In this document: positions 1 through 9,659 of the stretch, in pieces | How positions within the stretch are numbered: the first letter of the stretch is position 1 | Layout of the letters: each line of letters begins with the position of its first letter | Origin: Chitinophaga pinensis | GTDB lineage: Bacteria; Bacteroidota; Bacteroidia; UKL13-3 | Direction: 5' to 3' | Assembly: GCA_945870425.1 (NCBI GenBank) | Contig: CAMBSD010000010.1 | Span: 37,433 to 101,432 of the forward strand | DNA length: 64,000 nt | Program-made: the position numbers and the translations under genes | The notes under the pieces: model-generated | What the model was told of the DNA's origin: nothing | The model's database searches: none | The model's input: the letters and a program-made list of their open reading frames with translations, nothing else

Positions 1-738
1 TTAAGTCTAAGGGCAGCTTTGGGTTTGGCATATGCTAACAATCCCCATGATAGCATTACCAATCCACTAAATAAAAATTATAGTTTATATGTGAATCCAT
101 ACCTTAATTTAGGTTTAAATGTAAGATACCAAATAAACGGAGGTAGCGCTATTAAAGCTTGCGTGCACTATAACCACATTTCAAATGGCAATATACAAGA
201 CCCTAATTATGGTTTAAATTTTCCTAGTATGAGTCTAGGAATAGAAAAAACAATAAATACCTATAAAAACACTCAAAAGATAATAGATGAAAAGTCAAAT
301 TGGCGTTTGGACTTAGCTTTATTTGCTAGTAACAAAAGCAGCACACTAAGCCTGAAAGATAGATTTTGGGTATATGGATTAGGTTTGAATCTGAGTAGAA
401 AAGTAAATTTACTTCATGCCTATACTATTGGTGCAGAATGTATGGCTGATGAATCTGTTCGGTTTTTATACCAAATGGAGTTACGAAAAGGAAGAAGTTT
501 TTATCGTTTAGGAGCCAATGTTGGACATGAATTCTTATTAGGTAGCAAATTTATATTTAGTCAACAAATTGGAGTTTATATATTCAATCAAACCCCTTAT
601 ATTTCTTGGATATACCATCGATGGGGTCTTAATTACAAACTGACGGAAAATATTATGATTGGATCTAATCTTTTAGCGGATTTGCAAAAAGCAAATTTCC
701 TGGATTTGAGAATGACATACAGCATTATCAAAAAATAA
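1..738 (+). CDS. PagL-like acyloxyacyl hydrolase (lipid A 3-O-deacylase family), 5' truncated
   Basis: The reading frame is open to base 1, so the true start and signal peptide lie outside the window. The visible ~245 residues alternate hydrophobic and polar residues as in an outer-membrane beta-barrel. A His-Ile-Ser-Asn-Gly motif near base 177, followed by an Asn-Tyr-Gly-rich loop and a conserved Glu ~20 residues later, matches the His-x-Ser-Asn catalytic region of PagL enzymes, which remove the 3-O-acyl chain of lipid A at the outer membrane. Family knowledge suggests lipid A remodelling; the exact substrate is inference. It ends with a normal stop and is followed by ~125 bp of AT-rich spacer without a clear terminator. 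Confidence 0.7.
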   Translation, partial: LSLRAALGLAYANNPHDSITNPLNKNYSLYVNPYLNLGLNVRYQINGGSAIKACVHYNHISNGNIQDPNYGLNFPSMSLGIEKTINTYKNTQKIIDEKSNWRLDLALFASNKSSTLSLKDRFWVYGLGLNLSRKVNLLHAYTIGAECMADESVRFLYQMELRKGRSFYRLGANVGHEFLLGSKFIFSQQIGVYIFNQTPYISWIYHRWGLNYKLTENIMIGSNLLADLQKANFLDLRMTYSIIKK

Positions 739-865
739 AAAATATTGAATTAAGAATAGTTGAAAAAAAATGCCAAGTATGCAACCAATTTTCTAGAATA
801 GTTTACTTCTTATTAAATAAAAGTAATTTTATTGAAAAATATTATAGATTGGTGGCGGAATTTTG

Positions 866-1807
866 ATGCCAATGCAAGTAATAATTGTGGATGATGTTCA
901 TCCAATTCTAATAAATGGTTTGAAGGAAGATAATTTCATAGTTGATTATTTGCCTGGTGCGAGTGAGAATGAAATACTTTCTGTTATTCAGAATTATGAA
1001 GGCATAGTAGTGAGGAGTAAATTGCAATTGGGTGAACAAGTTTTATCCAAAGGTTCAAAACTAAAATGGATTGCTAGGGCAGGAAGTGGAATGGATAATG
1101 TGGATGTTGAATTTGCAACTAGAAATAATATTATTTGTTTGAATGCTGCAGAAGCCAATGCAGATTCAGTAGGTGAACATACGGTGGGCATGTTGCTATC
1201 ATTGATGCACAAATTAAATCAAGCTGATCTTCAGGTAAGAGCCAGTATCTGGGATAGGGAAGGAAACAGAGGCGTTGAAATAAGTAGCAAAACCATTGGT
1301 ATTGTGGGTTTTGGGCATACAGGGAAATCCGTTGCCAAGAAACTAAGTGGTTTTGGATGTAAGATTTTGGTCTATGATAAGTATCTTGAGAATTATGGAA
1401 CTGGGAATACCCAACAATCTGAAATGGACCAAATTTTTGAGGAATGTGATATCATTACTTTTCATGTTCCATTGACCAAAGAAACAAAAGGGATGGTAGA
1501 TAATATTTACCTAAATCGCTTCAAAAAGTCGATTTATTTGCTGAATTTGAGCCGAGGAAAGGTAATTAGGACAAAAGATTTGGTGAAGTGTATGGAAAGT
1601 GGAAAAGTTTTGGGAGTGGCCTTGGACGTCTTGGAAAATGAAAAAATTGGAAAATTGAGTGAGGATGAAAAAGAGTGGTTTGAATATTTAATTCACTCAA
1701 AGCGAACACTTTTAGCCCCTCATGTGGGGGGGTGGAGTAAAGAAAGCTATCAAAAAATTTCTGAATCGTTATTGTTGAAAATAAAAGAATTAAAGAGCAA
1801 AATTTAA
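866..1807 (+). CDS. D-2-hydroxyacid dehydrogenase (phosphoglycerate dehydrogenase-like)
   Basis: A 313-residue NAD-dependent 2-hydroxyacid dehydrogenase. An N-terminal substrate-domain half is followed by a Rossmann motif (Gly-Phe-Gly-His-Thr-Gly) about 150 residues in. The catalytic Arg sits in Leu-Ser-Arg-Gly, and the catalytic His in Pro-His-Val-Gly-Gly-Trp near the C-terminus; a Glu follows the Leu-Asp-Val-Leu-Glu segment. There is no ACT or regulatory domain, so it is the short form. It may act as 3-phosphoglycerate dehydrogenase (serine synthesis) or on another 2-keto acid; no serC neighbour is present to decide. The start is ATG 866 or ATG 872. It is a single gene: ~100 bp of AT-rich DNA separates it from the next one. 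Confidence 0.85.
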   Translation: MPMQVIIVDDVHPILINGLKEDNFIVDYLPGASENEILSVIQNYEGIVVRSKLQLGEQVLSKGSKLKWIARAGSGMDNVDVEFATRNNIICLNAAEANADSVGEHTVGMLLSLMHKLNQADLQVRASIWDREGNRGVEISSKTIGIVGFGHTGKSVAKKLSGFGCKILVYDKYLENYGTGNTQQSEMDQIFEECDIITFHVPLTKETKGMVDNIYLNRFKKSIYLLNLSRGKVIRTKDLVKCMESGKVLGVALDVLENEKIGKLSEDEKEWFEYLIHSKRTLLAPHVGGWSKESYQKISESLLLKIKELKSKI

Positions 1808-1907
1808 ATTACTTAAAAGGCAAATAGAGATGATAGTTGATAAATTAAATTAATCTGCTTTTATTTACCACCTTTTAGTAAGCGTAATAAATTAATAAAT
1901 CTGTAAT

Positions 1908-4900
1908 ATGATGAAAAAAATATACATCCTACTCATTGCATTATTTGCCATTCACTTTGCGGCACAAGCACAGTCTGGTTTTGGCGAAATCCGTGGTAAA
2001 GTAATTGATGAAAAGACTAAGAAACCTATGGATTATGTTACGGTAACAGCCTATTTGAATGGTATTGCCAAAGCATCCACCCAAACAGATGACGAAGGTG
2101 GTTATACTTTCAAAACGCTTCAAGTTGGAGAATACAGCATTAAAGCCTACTACTCTGGTTACCCGCTTCAAACAGTTACTGATATTGGTGTAAATCCTGA
2201 TGGAATTACATTTGTAAATGTTACAATGGAGCAAAATGTTAATCTGAAAGAAGTTGTAATTAAAGACAAACCTGCCTTGATTAGAAAAGATGGTGTGAGT
2301 GGTGCTCAATTTAACGCTGCCAAGATTATGGCCTTGCCACAACGTAACGTAAATGCAGTTGCAAATTTAACAGCTGGTGTTGAAAGTCGTGGTGGTGCTA
2401 CGCCAAACATACGTGGTGGACGTTCTGAAAATACTGCCTATTATATTGACGGTATTCGTGTGCAAGGCGGATCTAGTACAGGTATCGCTTCAAATGCTAT
2501 TGACCAAATCCAAGTAATTACGGGTGGTACACCGGCACAATATGGTGACTTTATTGGTGGGGCTATCTCAATCACAACAAAAGCCCCAACTAAAAGATTT
2601 ATTCGTTCAATAGAATATACTACTTCAACTCCTTTTACGGGTTATTTAGATAACTCGCAATTTAACCAATTAGAGGGCGTATTGTCGGGCCCACTTAAAA
2701 TAATAAACAAAGGTAAAGGTGATAAAGAAAGAGTTTTGATTGGATTTTTACTTTCTACCAATATCAACTACCAATTAGATGGTCGCTTACCTTCAACAGA
2801 TATTTATAAAGTAAACGACACCAAATTAGCCGAATTACAAGCACGTCCTTTGACATTGGCTTCAAATGGTTCGTTGGTTTATTCTGCTGAATTCCTGCGA
2901 AAAACAGATTTGGAAAAGGTTGATTACCGACAAAATGTTCCGCAATATGCTATCAATTTGCAAGGTAACTTCAATTTCCAACCTGCCGAGAATATAAACA
3001 TACGTTTAGGATATCAAGGTAATTATTTTAACGGTCGCGACTATAGCTATTATAGTTCTTTGATGAATGCTTCCAACAATCCTTTAAGAAATGATTATAC
3101 TGTAAGAGCTTATTTACAATTCACTCAAACTTTCAACAAAAAGAAAGATGAAGAGAAGGATAAAAAAGAAGCTAAAGGTGGCATAACAGATGCATTCTAC
3201 ACTGTTAGGGTTTCCTATGAAAATCGATTCGTTGAAGTGATGGATGCAGTTCACCAAAAGAATTTCTTTGATTATGGTTATATCGGACAATTCAAAACCT
3301 ATAAAGCACCAGCTTTCGAAAGAATTAGTAAGTCATTTGGTCAAGCCCCTGATACTTTTAAAGTGAATGGAAATGATTATTATTTAACCAGTTATTGGAA
3401 GCAAAACTCCTTTAGAGACACAGCTTATAGATTTGTTCCTGGTGATGCAAACCCAGTTTTAGCAAATTACACTAAAACTGTTTATGACTTGCTAGGAAAC
3501 AGTAATATACGCACAGTGGATGACTTATTAGGTTCTCGCGGTTTGACAAACGGAAGTCAGCCTGATGGTATTTATTCATTTATGTGGGGTAATGTGGGAA
3601 CCAACCAAGCTTCATATGCTAAATTAAATAATGAAACCTATTCGGCATATATTATGAGTGAAGCGAGTGTTGCGCCAAAAAGTAATCCTAAAGCTAAGCA
3701 CGATTTGCAATTCGGTATTAATATAGAGCAACAGTACAATAGATCATACAGTTTAGGTGCTGTAGGTTTATGGACAGCCATGAGACAATTAGCTAATGAG
3801 AAATTCCCAGGCGAAGGTAACTTAGACCCTGCTACCGCTAAACTAAAATTTGATGCCAACGGTGTTTTCCAAGATACTGTAACCTTTGATAGAGCAGTTG
3901 CTGATAGCTTAACCAATCAATTTGGTGAAAACTTAAGAAATAAATTGCGTGATATGGGAGCCACCGACATTTCTGGAAGACCTATTGATAGTAAGTCTTA
4001 CATTGATGTTAATTCATACAATCCTAATACCTTCTCTTTAGATATGTTCAGTGCAAATGATTTATTAAGAAATGGTGTAGGTTCATTAGTTAGTTATAAT
4101 GGATATGACTATTTAGGAAATAGAGTGGGCGGACAACCTGGGATCAAAGATTGGATTAAAAACAGAGCATTACCAGCATATCAGCCAACATACGCTGCAG
4201 CTTGGTTCCAAGATAAATTTGTATTTAAAGATTTAATTTTACGTTTAGGTGTGCGTGTTGAAAGGTTTGATGCAAATCAACCTGTGTTAAAAGATCCATT
4301 TTCATTGGTTCCAATCTATACCGCTGGAGATGTTAAAAACGGCAATATCAAAGGATTGGCAAGTCAAATACCAAGTACCATTGGTGATGGATATGCGGTA
4401 TATGTTGACAGAGCAGGTGTAGACCAAGCCCTATCGAATAACAACATTAATATAACTGGATTTAGAAGTGGCGATAAGTGGTATGATAAAAATGGTAATT
4501 ATGTATCAGACCCAAATACTTTGAATAAAAACTATCAAACCTTAAATGGACAAAATGCTCCATTATTGGTTGATCCAACCAAACCTGAAACACCAACTGA
4601 AAATTCATTTAAAGATTATGTTCCGGATGTAAAAGTTTCTCCTCGCGTTTGGTTCTCGTTCCCTATTTCAACAACATCGCAGTTCTTCGGTACTTACGAT
4701 ATCTTAACGCAAAGACCTGCAGCTGCTGGATTTAGTCCAAACAACGCACAATTTGATGATTATTTCTTCTTACAATATAGAAGAGGTGGAGCTATCAATA
4801 ATCCTGATTTGAAATTTACACAAGTAACTGATTATGAAATTGGTTTCCGTCAACAAATTGGAGATAATTCAAGTTTAGGTATCATTGGTTCATACCGTGA

Positions 4901-5708
4901 GTTCAAAAACTTGATTCAACAATACAAATATGTTCAAGCTTGGCCATTTGACTATATCACCTATGGAAACTTAGATTTCTCTACTGTTAAAAGTTTCCGA
5001 TTGGAATATGAGTTGAGAGATTTAGGTAACGTAAATATCTCAGCAAACTATCAATTGCAATTTGTTGAAGGAACAGGTTCAGGAACTAATACTTCAGGTA
5101 ATTTAGTCAATGCTGGTTTGGGCCAGTTAAGAACTGTATTCCCTCTAGATTACGATACACGTCATACCATCAAAGGTACATTTGACTTCCATTATAAAGA
5201 TGGTAAGAAATATGATGGTCCAGTTGTAAGAGGTAAGAAAATTTTAGAAAATGCAGGTTTCAATATTATATTTAATACTGTTTCGGGTAGACCGTATACC
5301 CAAAATACAATCGCAGTGCCTGAAGGATTAAGTGGTGTTTCGGCTCGTTCTCCAATTAAAGGTACTATCAATGGTTCAAACCTACCTGCACAGTTTTATA
5401 CCGACTTAAACGTTGATAAGAACTTTACTTTCACAAGCAAAAAAATTGATGGAAGAACGGTTGAATACAGAATGAGAATATTCTTAATCATTCAAAACTT
5501 ATTTAATGAAGCCAACGTTCTAGGCGTATACAGATATACAGGTAGTGCCTATTCAGATGGGTTTGTTACTTCTCCGCAAGCAATTGAAAGTTTGCGTGCT
5601 TCAACCAATGTACAATCTTTTGTTGACTTGTATAATACAAGGATAGTTAATCCTGGCAATTTTGCCTTGCCTCGTTTAACCCGTTTTGGTATTCAATTAA
5701 CATTTTAA
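1908..5708 (+). CDS. TonB-dependent receptor with N-terminal carboxypeptidase-like regulatory domain
   Basis: A 1266-residue outer-membrane receptor. A signal peptide ending Ala-Gln-Ala-Gln is followed by a carboxypeptidase-like beta-sandwich (about residues 27-105, Gly-Lys-Val-Ile-Asp...). Next comes a TonB plug domain (about 110-225) with the typical Arg-Gly-Gly and Tyr-Ile-Asp-Gly-Ile-Arg elements, then a long barrel ending in aromatic Gln-Leu-Thr-Phe. It is larger than ordinary siderophore receptors and resembles the SusC/OmpA-like class, but there is no SusD partner. Instead it is the first gene of a tight cluster: 11 bp to the next gene, then 13 bp to a PorV/PorQ-family gene. The ligand is unknown; a role in handling or surface assembly of the following secreted protein is possible but inferred. 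Confidence 0.88.
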   Translation: MMKKIYILLIALFAIHFAAQAQSGFGEIRGKVIDEKTKKPMDYVTVTAYLNGIAKASTQTDDEGGYTFKTLQVGEYSIKAYYSGYPLQTVTDIGVNPDGITFVNVTMEQNVNLKEVVIKDKPALIRKDGVSGAQFNAAKIMALPQRNVNAVANLTAGVESRGGATPNIRGGRSENTAYYIDGIRVQGGSSTGIASNAIDQIQVITGGTPAQYGDFIGGAISITTKAPTKRFIRSIEYTTSTPFTGYLDNSQFNQLEGVLSGPLKIINKGKGDKERVLIGFLLSTNINYQLDGRLPSTDIYKVNDTKLAELQARPLTLASNGSLVYSAEFLRKTDLEKVDYRQNVPQYAINLQGNFNFQPAENINIRLGYQGNYFNGRDYSYYSSLMNASNNPLRNDYTVRAYLQFTQTFNKKKDEEKDKKEAKGGITDAFYTVRVSYENRFVEVMDAVHQKNFFDYGYIGQFKTYKAPAFERISKSFGQAPDTFKVNGNDYYLTSYWKQNSFRDTAYRFVPGDANPVLANYTKTVYDLLGNSNIRTVDDLLGSRGLTNGSQPDGIYSFMWGNVGTNQASYAKLNNETYSAYIMSEASVAPKSNPKAKHDLQFGINIEQQYNRSYSLGAVGLWTAMRQLANEKFPGEGNLDPATAKLKFDANGVFQDTVTFDRAVADSLTNQFGENLRNKLRDMGATDISGRPIDSKSYIDVNSYNPNTFSLDMFSANDLLRNGVGSLVSYNGYDYLGNRVGGQPGIKDWIKNRALPAYQPTYAAAWFQDKFVFKDLILRLGVRVERFDANQPVLKDPFSLVPIYTAGDVKNGNIKGLASQIPSTIGDGYAVYVDRAGVDQALSNNNINITGFRSGDKWYDKNGNYVSDPNTLNKNYQTLNGQNAPLLVDPTKPETPTENSFKDYVPDVKVSPRVWFSFPISTTSQFFGTYDILTQRPAAAGFSPNNAQFDDYFFLQYRRGGAINNPDLKFTQVTDYEIGFRQQIGDNSSLGIIGSYREFKNLIQQYKYVQAWPFDYITYGNLDFSTVKSFRLEYELRDLGNVNISANYQLQFVEGTGSGTNTSGNLVNAGLGQLRTVFPLDYDTRHTIKGTFDFHYKDGKKYDGPVVRGKKILENAGFNIIFNTVSGRPYTQNTIAVPEGLSGVSARSPIKGTINGSNLPAQFYTDLNVDKNFTFTSKKIDGRTVEYRMRIFLIIQNLFNEANVLGVYRYTGSAYSDGFVTSPQAIESLRASTNVQSFVDLYNTRIVNPGNFALPRLTRFGIQLTF

Positions 5709-5719
5709 TAATTACTCAT

Positions 5720-8700
5720 ATGAAAGTATATACATATAAAACTCAATTTTTTAAAAGTTTATTATTCTTACTTGCTATTGCAACATCAGGCGCTAACCTA
5801 TACGCAAAAGAGAATGTAAGAAACAGAGAAGAGAAAAGAACACCCTCTAATCAAATGGCAATCGGACAGATTTTACAGAAAGGTTCAGGATGTACGGTGG
5901 GTTCTCAGCAGAAAGAATTGTCAATTAATAATGTTCGCACTCGTATTTTGAATGGGGGAGACATGTGGTGGGATTTACAAAGCGCGAAATATGAAATACC
6001 AAAAGTACCTGCAGGACAAGTTTCAAAGAACTCATTGTTTGCTGGAGCTTTATGGATTGGTGGTGTAAGTAGTGGAAACTTAAGATTAGCTGCCCAAACT
6101 TACCGTCAAGGTGGTAGTGATTATTTTCCTGGGCCGCTTATCGCTGGTTCTGCAACTATTTCATCATCTCGTTGTAAAGATTTCGATAAAATTTGGAAGA
6201 TACAGTTACAAGAGATTGTTAATTTTCAGAATGATGCACAAGCAGCTGTAGATGCAAATAATGATTTTTTAACTTGGCCAGGTAATGGAAAAGTATCAGA
6301 CGGAGAGGCTGCATTTCTCGCACCTTATTACAATGCCCCAAGCGATGAAGCAAAAGGTATCATAAATGACCCCAATTTATATGAGCCTGAAAAAGGAGAT
6401 TTTCCTTCACTAGACCAAAACAGAAAAGACAATATTCCTGATGAAATGATTTATATTCTTTATAATGATAAAGGAAATGTTCATACTGAAACAGGAGGGC
6501 TTCCAATTGGATTGGAATTACATACACAATGTTTTGCTTTTGCTACAAACAATGAATTGAACAATACTACATTATATAGAACTACTATCTATAACAGAGG
6601 AAATGAAACAATTGACTCATGTGTTTTTGGTCAATGGGTTGATCCTGATTTAGGTAACTATACAGATGATTATGTTGAGTGTGATTTAGCTGTTGATCCT
6701 GTAAACAATGTTCCAAGAAATTTGGGTATTTGTTATAATGGTGATGATAATGATGAAGGTGTATTTGGTTATGGATTGAATCCCCCTAGTATTGGTGTTC
6801 GTTTTTTCGAAGGTCCTAAGAAAGCCGATGGAACCTTATTGGGTATGACTAAATTTATTTATTATAACAATGACTTTTCTGTAATAGGTAATCCCAATAG
6901 ACCATCAGATTATTGGGGTTATTTGAATGGAAGATGGAAAGATAACAAAGTAATTACTTACGGTGGAAATGGTAGAGACGGGGCTGATACATCTAGCTTT
7001 ATGTTCCCTGGTAAAACCGATCCAGCTGGAAGGGTTAATTGGACGGAAAGAACTGCCAACAACGCTCCTGGTGATAGACGTTTTCTTCAAACTTCAGGTC
7101 CATTCAGTATGTTGCCTGGAGCCGTAAATAAAGTAACTGTTGGTGTTGTTTGGGCTAGAGCAACCACTGGAGGTGCCACAGGGTCATTCAATTTACTGAA
7201 AACAGCTAGTGATAGAGCTTATCAATTGTTTAAAGCTGATTTTGTTAATCCCAAATCACCGATTGCGCCTGATGTAACAATTACTGAATTAAATAGAGAG
7301 TTAATTTTAACCCTTAATAACTATAAGACAACAGAATCTTTTGTAGACACCATCAAAGGGCCTTGCAATGAAAAAACTAAAATTAAATTTCAAGGATATA
7401 AAATTTATCAATTGAAAAACAATAATTCAGGAGCTGATTTATCAGATCCAACCCAAGCAAAATTGGTAGCTCAGTGTGATATTCAAGATGAATATACCAG
7501 ATTGACCAATGTTGTAAGAGATATAGAGTTGGGTCAATCATATAAAGTTGTTCAAGTAGATGGAGAAAATAAAGGTATTAGACATACTTTTAGTTTAACC
7601 CAAGATGCATTCTCTACCCTTTCAGATAGAAGATTTGTTAATTTTAACGAATACCATTTCTTGTTGGTTGCTTATGCTAATCCTGTAAACTGTCCAATTG
7701 TTGAAGAACAATACATTTCAGGAAGTACAAATATTTCAACAGGTACTTCATTAGTGCATACGGGTACACCTCATGATCCAACCCCAAGAGCAGAAGGTTC
7801 TGTTATTAACTCAAGTTTAAATACCGGCCCTGAAATTACTAGGATTGAAGGTATTGGAAATGGCGGTAATACAATAAGACTTTCAAGAAAAACAATCGAA
7901 GAATGTTTAACTTCACCAAATTATGCTGCTATAGCACCTACCTACGAAAAAGGATTTAGCCCTGTTACTATTAGAGTATTTGATCCATTCAAAGTTCCAT
8001 TAGCTGATTTTGAATTGAAATTGGTTGATAGTTCTTCTTATGGCAATAAAGCAGATTCTATTTCAGCTCCAAGCACAAGATGGTTTTTAACTAGACTTGG
8101 TCCTAATTCTAAAACTATTTCATCTGAAGTTGCTATTTCTGTTAATAATGAGCAAATAATAGAAGAGTGGGGATTAGCACTTAATGTCACCTCTACAATC
8201 AGGCCGGGAAATCAAACATCTCAGTTTGACTTGACAAATGGTTTTATTTCGGGAGAATTGACTTATGAAAATACTTCAAACAGATGGTTGACGGGTGTGG
8301 CGGATGAAGATGCTAACTATCTATCTAGTATGGGATATCCTGAGTCTGTGACCATTCCTTTTAATTGGATTAGGTCGGGGGCAAGTGGAAAATCTAATAA
8401 CTATAATGATCCTTTAAGAAATGACTTTTCGATTGGTGGTGAGGCAATGGATGCTGGTAAAAACTTTGGTAAAATATTAGGAGGCACTTGGGCTCCTTAC
8501 GGATTGGCTGCAAAAGAGGTAAGTACGAATACCCCTACTTTAGGACCTGGATGTAAAATCACAACAGGGGGTGGAAGTACTGATAATACATTGAATGATT
8601 TACAAAGCGTAGACATTGTGTTTACAAACGATAGAAGCAAGTGGAGCAGATGTGCGGTAGTTGAAACAGGAGAGTTAGCTGCATTTAATGTTGGAAATGC

Positions 8701-9646
8701 CGACAAATTTGACCTTAGAGCTTCTCCATCTGTAGATAAATTTGGTAAGCCTGACGGCACTGGAAATGGTATGGGTTGGTTCCCTGGCTACGCAATTAAT
8801 GTTGAAACAGGTGAACGTTTGAACATTATGTTTGGAGAAGATTCTTCTATTCCATCAGAAAATGGAAATGACATGATTTGGAACCCTACCAAAAATCTTC
8901 TTTCAAAAAATTTCTTAAGCCCGGTATTTGGCGGAAAACATTATGTCTATATTATGGGTAACAAGAAGTTTAAATCGGGAACTAAAGAGGTTGGTACTAA
9001 ATATGACTTATGTGCCTCATATGCTTCTATATTAAGTGATGCAAGTATCTCTAATAAGTCATTAAGAAAAAGATTGGTATTTTCTCAAGCTATGTGGGTT
9101 ACTATGCCTATGGTTAAAAACGATAGAAATGTAAGTTTAGCTTCAATTGAAGGAGGTATTGTGCCGAATGAAGTTACTGTTCGATTAAGGGTTAAACGTC
9201 CTTATGCAAAATACATCAATTCGCTAACCACCACACCTTTGGCTAATGACAGCGCTCCATTGTATAGATTCTCAACAGCTAGTGTTTTTCCTGATAAAGC
9301 AAATTCAGACGCTGCCAAAAAAGCTTTGGACATGATTACCGTTTCTCCTAATCCTTATTATGCTTATGCAGGTTACGAGAATCCAAATAACCAATTGGAT
9401 ACCAGAGTTAAGATCATTAATTTACCAAATAAATGTACGGTATCAATCTTTACCATGAACGGTTTCTTGGTACGAAGATTTAAAAAGGATGATGACAAAA
9501 CCCATTTAGATTGGGATTTGAAAAATGAAGCCTTAGTTCCTATTGTGAGTGGTATATATTTGGTTCATATTGATGCTCCAAATATGGGTGAGAGGGTTAT
9601 TAAATGGTTTGGAATTATGCGTCCTGTAGATTTTGATACATTCTAG
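5720..9646 (+). CDS. Very large secreted protein with T9SS C-terminal sorting-type domain
   Basis: A 1308-residue protein with an N-terminal signal sequence (about residues 1-29) and no recognisable enzyme domain. The N-terminal region carries the Asn-Gly-Gly-Asp-Met-Trp-Trp-Asp segment and a Leu-Trp-Ile-Gly-Gly stretch that I recall from large Bacteroidota proteins annotated only as T9SS targets. The last ~90 residues start with Ser-Pro-Asn-Pro-Tyr and contain the Gly-Ile-Tyr-Leu-Val pattern, as in T9SS type A sorting domains. The protein is rich in Asn, Thr and Gly. It lies between a TonB-type receptor and a PorV-family gene, so export through the T9SS and retention at the surface is the natural reading. 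Its biochemical function is unknown. Confidence 0.75.
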   Translation: MKVYTYKTQFFKSLLFLLAIATSGANLYAKENVRNREEKRTPSNQMAIGQILQKGSGCTVGSQQKELSINNVRTRILNGGDMWWDLQSAKYEIPKVPAGQVSKNSLFAGALWIGGVSSGNLRLAAQTYRQGGSDYFPGPLIAGSATISSSRCKDFDKIWKIQLQEIVNFQNDAQAAVDANNDFLTWPGNGKVSDGEAAFLAPYYNAPSDEAKGIINDPNLYEPEKGDFPSLDQNRKDNIPDEMIYILYNDKGNVHTETGGLPIGLELHTQCFAFATNNELNNTTLYRTTIYNRGNETIDSCVFGQWVDPDLGNYTDDYVECDLAVDPVNNVPRNLGICYNGDDNDEGVFGYGLNPPSIGVRFFEGPKKADGTLLGMTKFIYYNNDFSVIGNPNRPSDYWGYLNGRWKDNKVITYGGNGRDGADTSSFMFPGKTDPAGRVNWTERTANNAPGDRRFLQTSGPFSMLPGAVNKVTVGVVWARATTGGATGSFNLLKTASDRAYQLFKADFVNPKSPIAPDVTITELNRELILTLNNYKTTESFVDTIKGPCNEKTKIKFQGYKIYQLKNNNSGADLSDPTQAKLVAQCDIQDEYTRLTNVVRDIELGQSYKVVQVDGENKGIRHTFSLTQDAFSTLSDRRFVNFNEYHFLLVAYANPVNCPIVEEQYISGSTNISTGTSLVHTGTPHDPTPRAEGSVINSSLNTGPEITRIEGIGNGGNTIRLSRKTIEECLTSPNYAAIAPTYEKGFSPVTIRVFDPFKVPLADFELKLVDSSSYGNKADSISAPSTRWFLTRLGPNSKTISSEVAISVNNEQIIEEWGLALNVTSTIRPGNQTSQFDLTNGFISGELTYENTSNRWLTGVADEDANYLSSMGYPESVTIPFNWIRSGASGKSNNYNDPLRNDFSIGGEAMDAGKNFGKILGGTWAPYGLAAKEVSTNTPTLGPGCKITTGGGSTDNTLNDLQSVDIVFTNDRSKWSRCAVVETGELAAFNVGNADKFDLRASPSVDKFGKPDGTGNGMGWFPGYAINVETGERLNIMFGEDSSIPSENGNDMIWNPTKNLLSKNFLSPVFGGKHYVYIMGNKKFKSGTKEVGTKYDLCASYASILSDASISNKSLRKRLVFSQAMWVTMPMVKNDRNVSLASIEGGIVPNEVTVRLRVKRPYAKYINSLTTTPLANDSAPLYRFSTASVFPDKANSDAAKKALDMITVSPNPYYAYAGYENPNNQLDTRVKIINLPNKCTVSIFTMNGFLVRRFKKDDDKTHLDWDLKNEALVPIVSGIYLVHIDAPNMGERVIKWFGIMRPVDFDTF

Positions 9647-9659
9647 TACTTTAAAACAA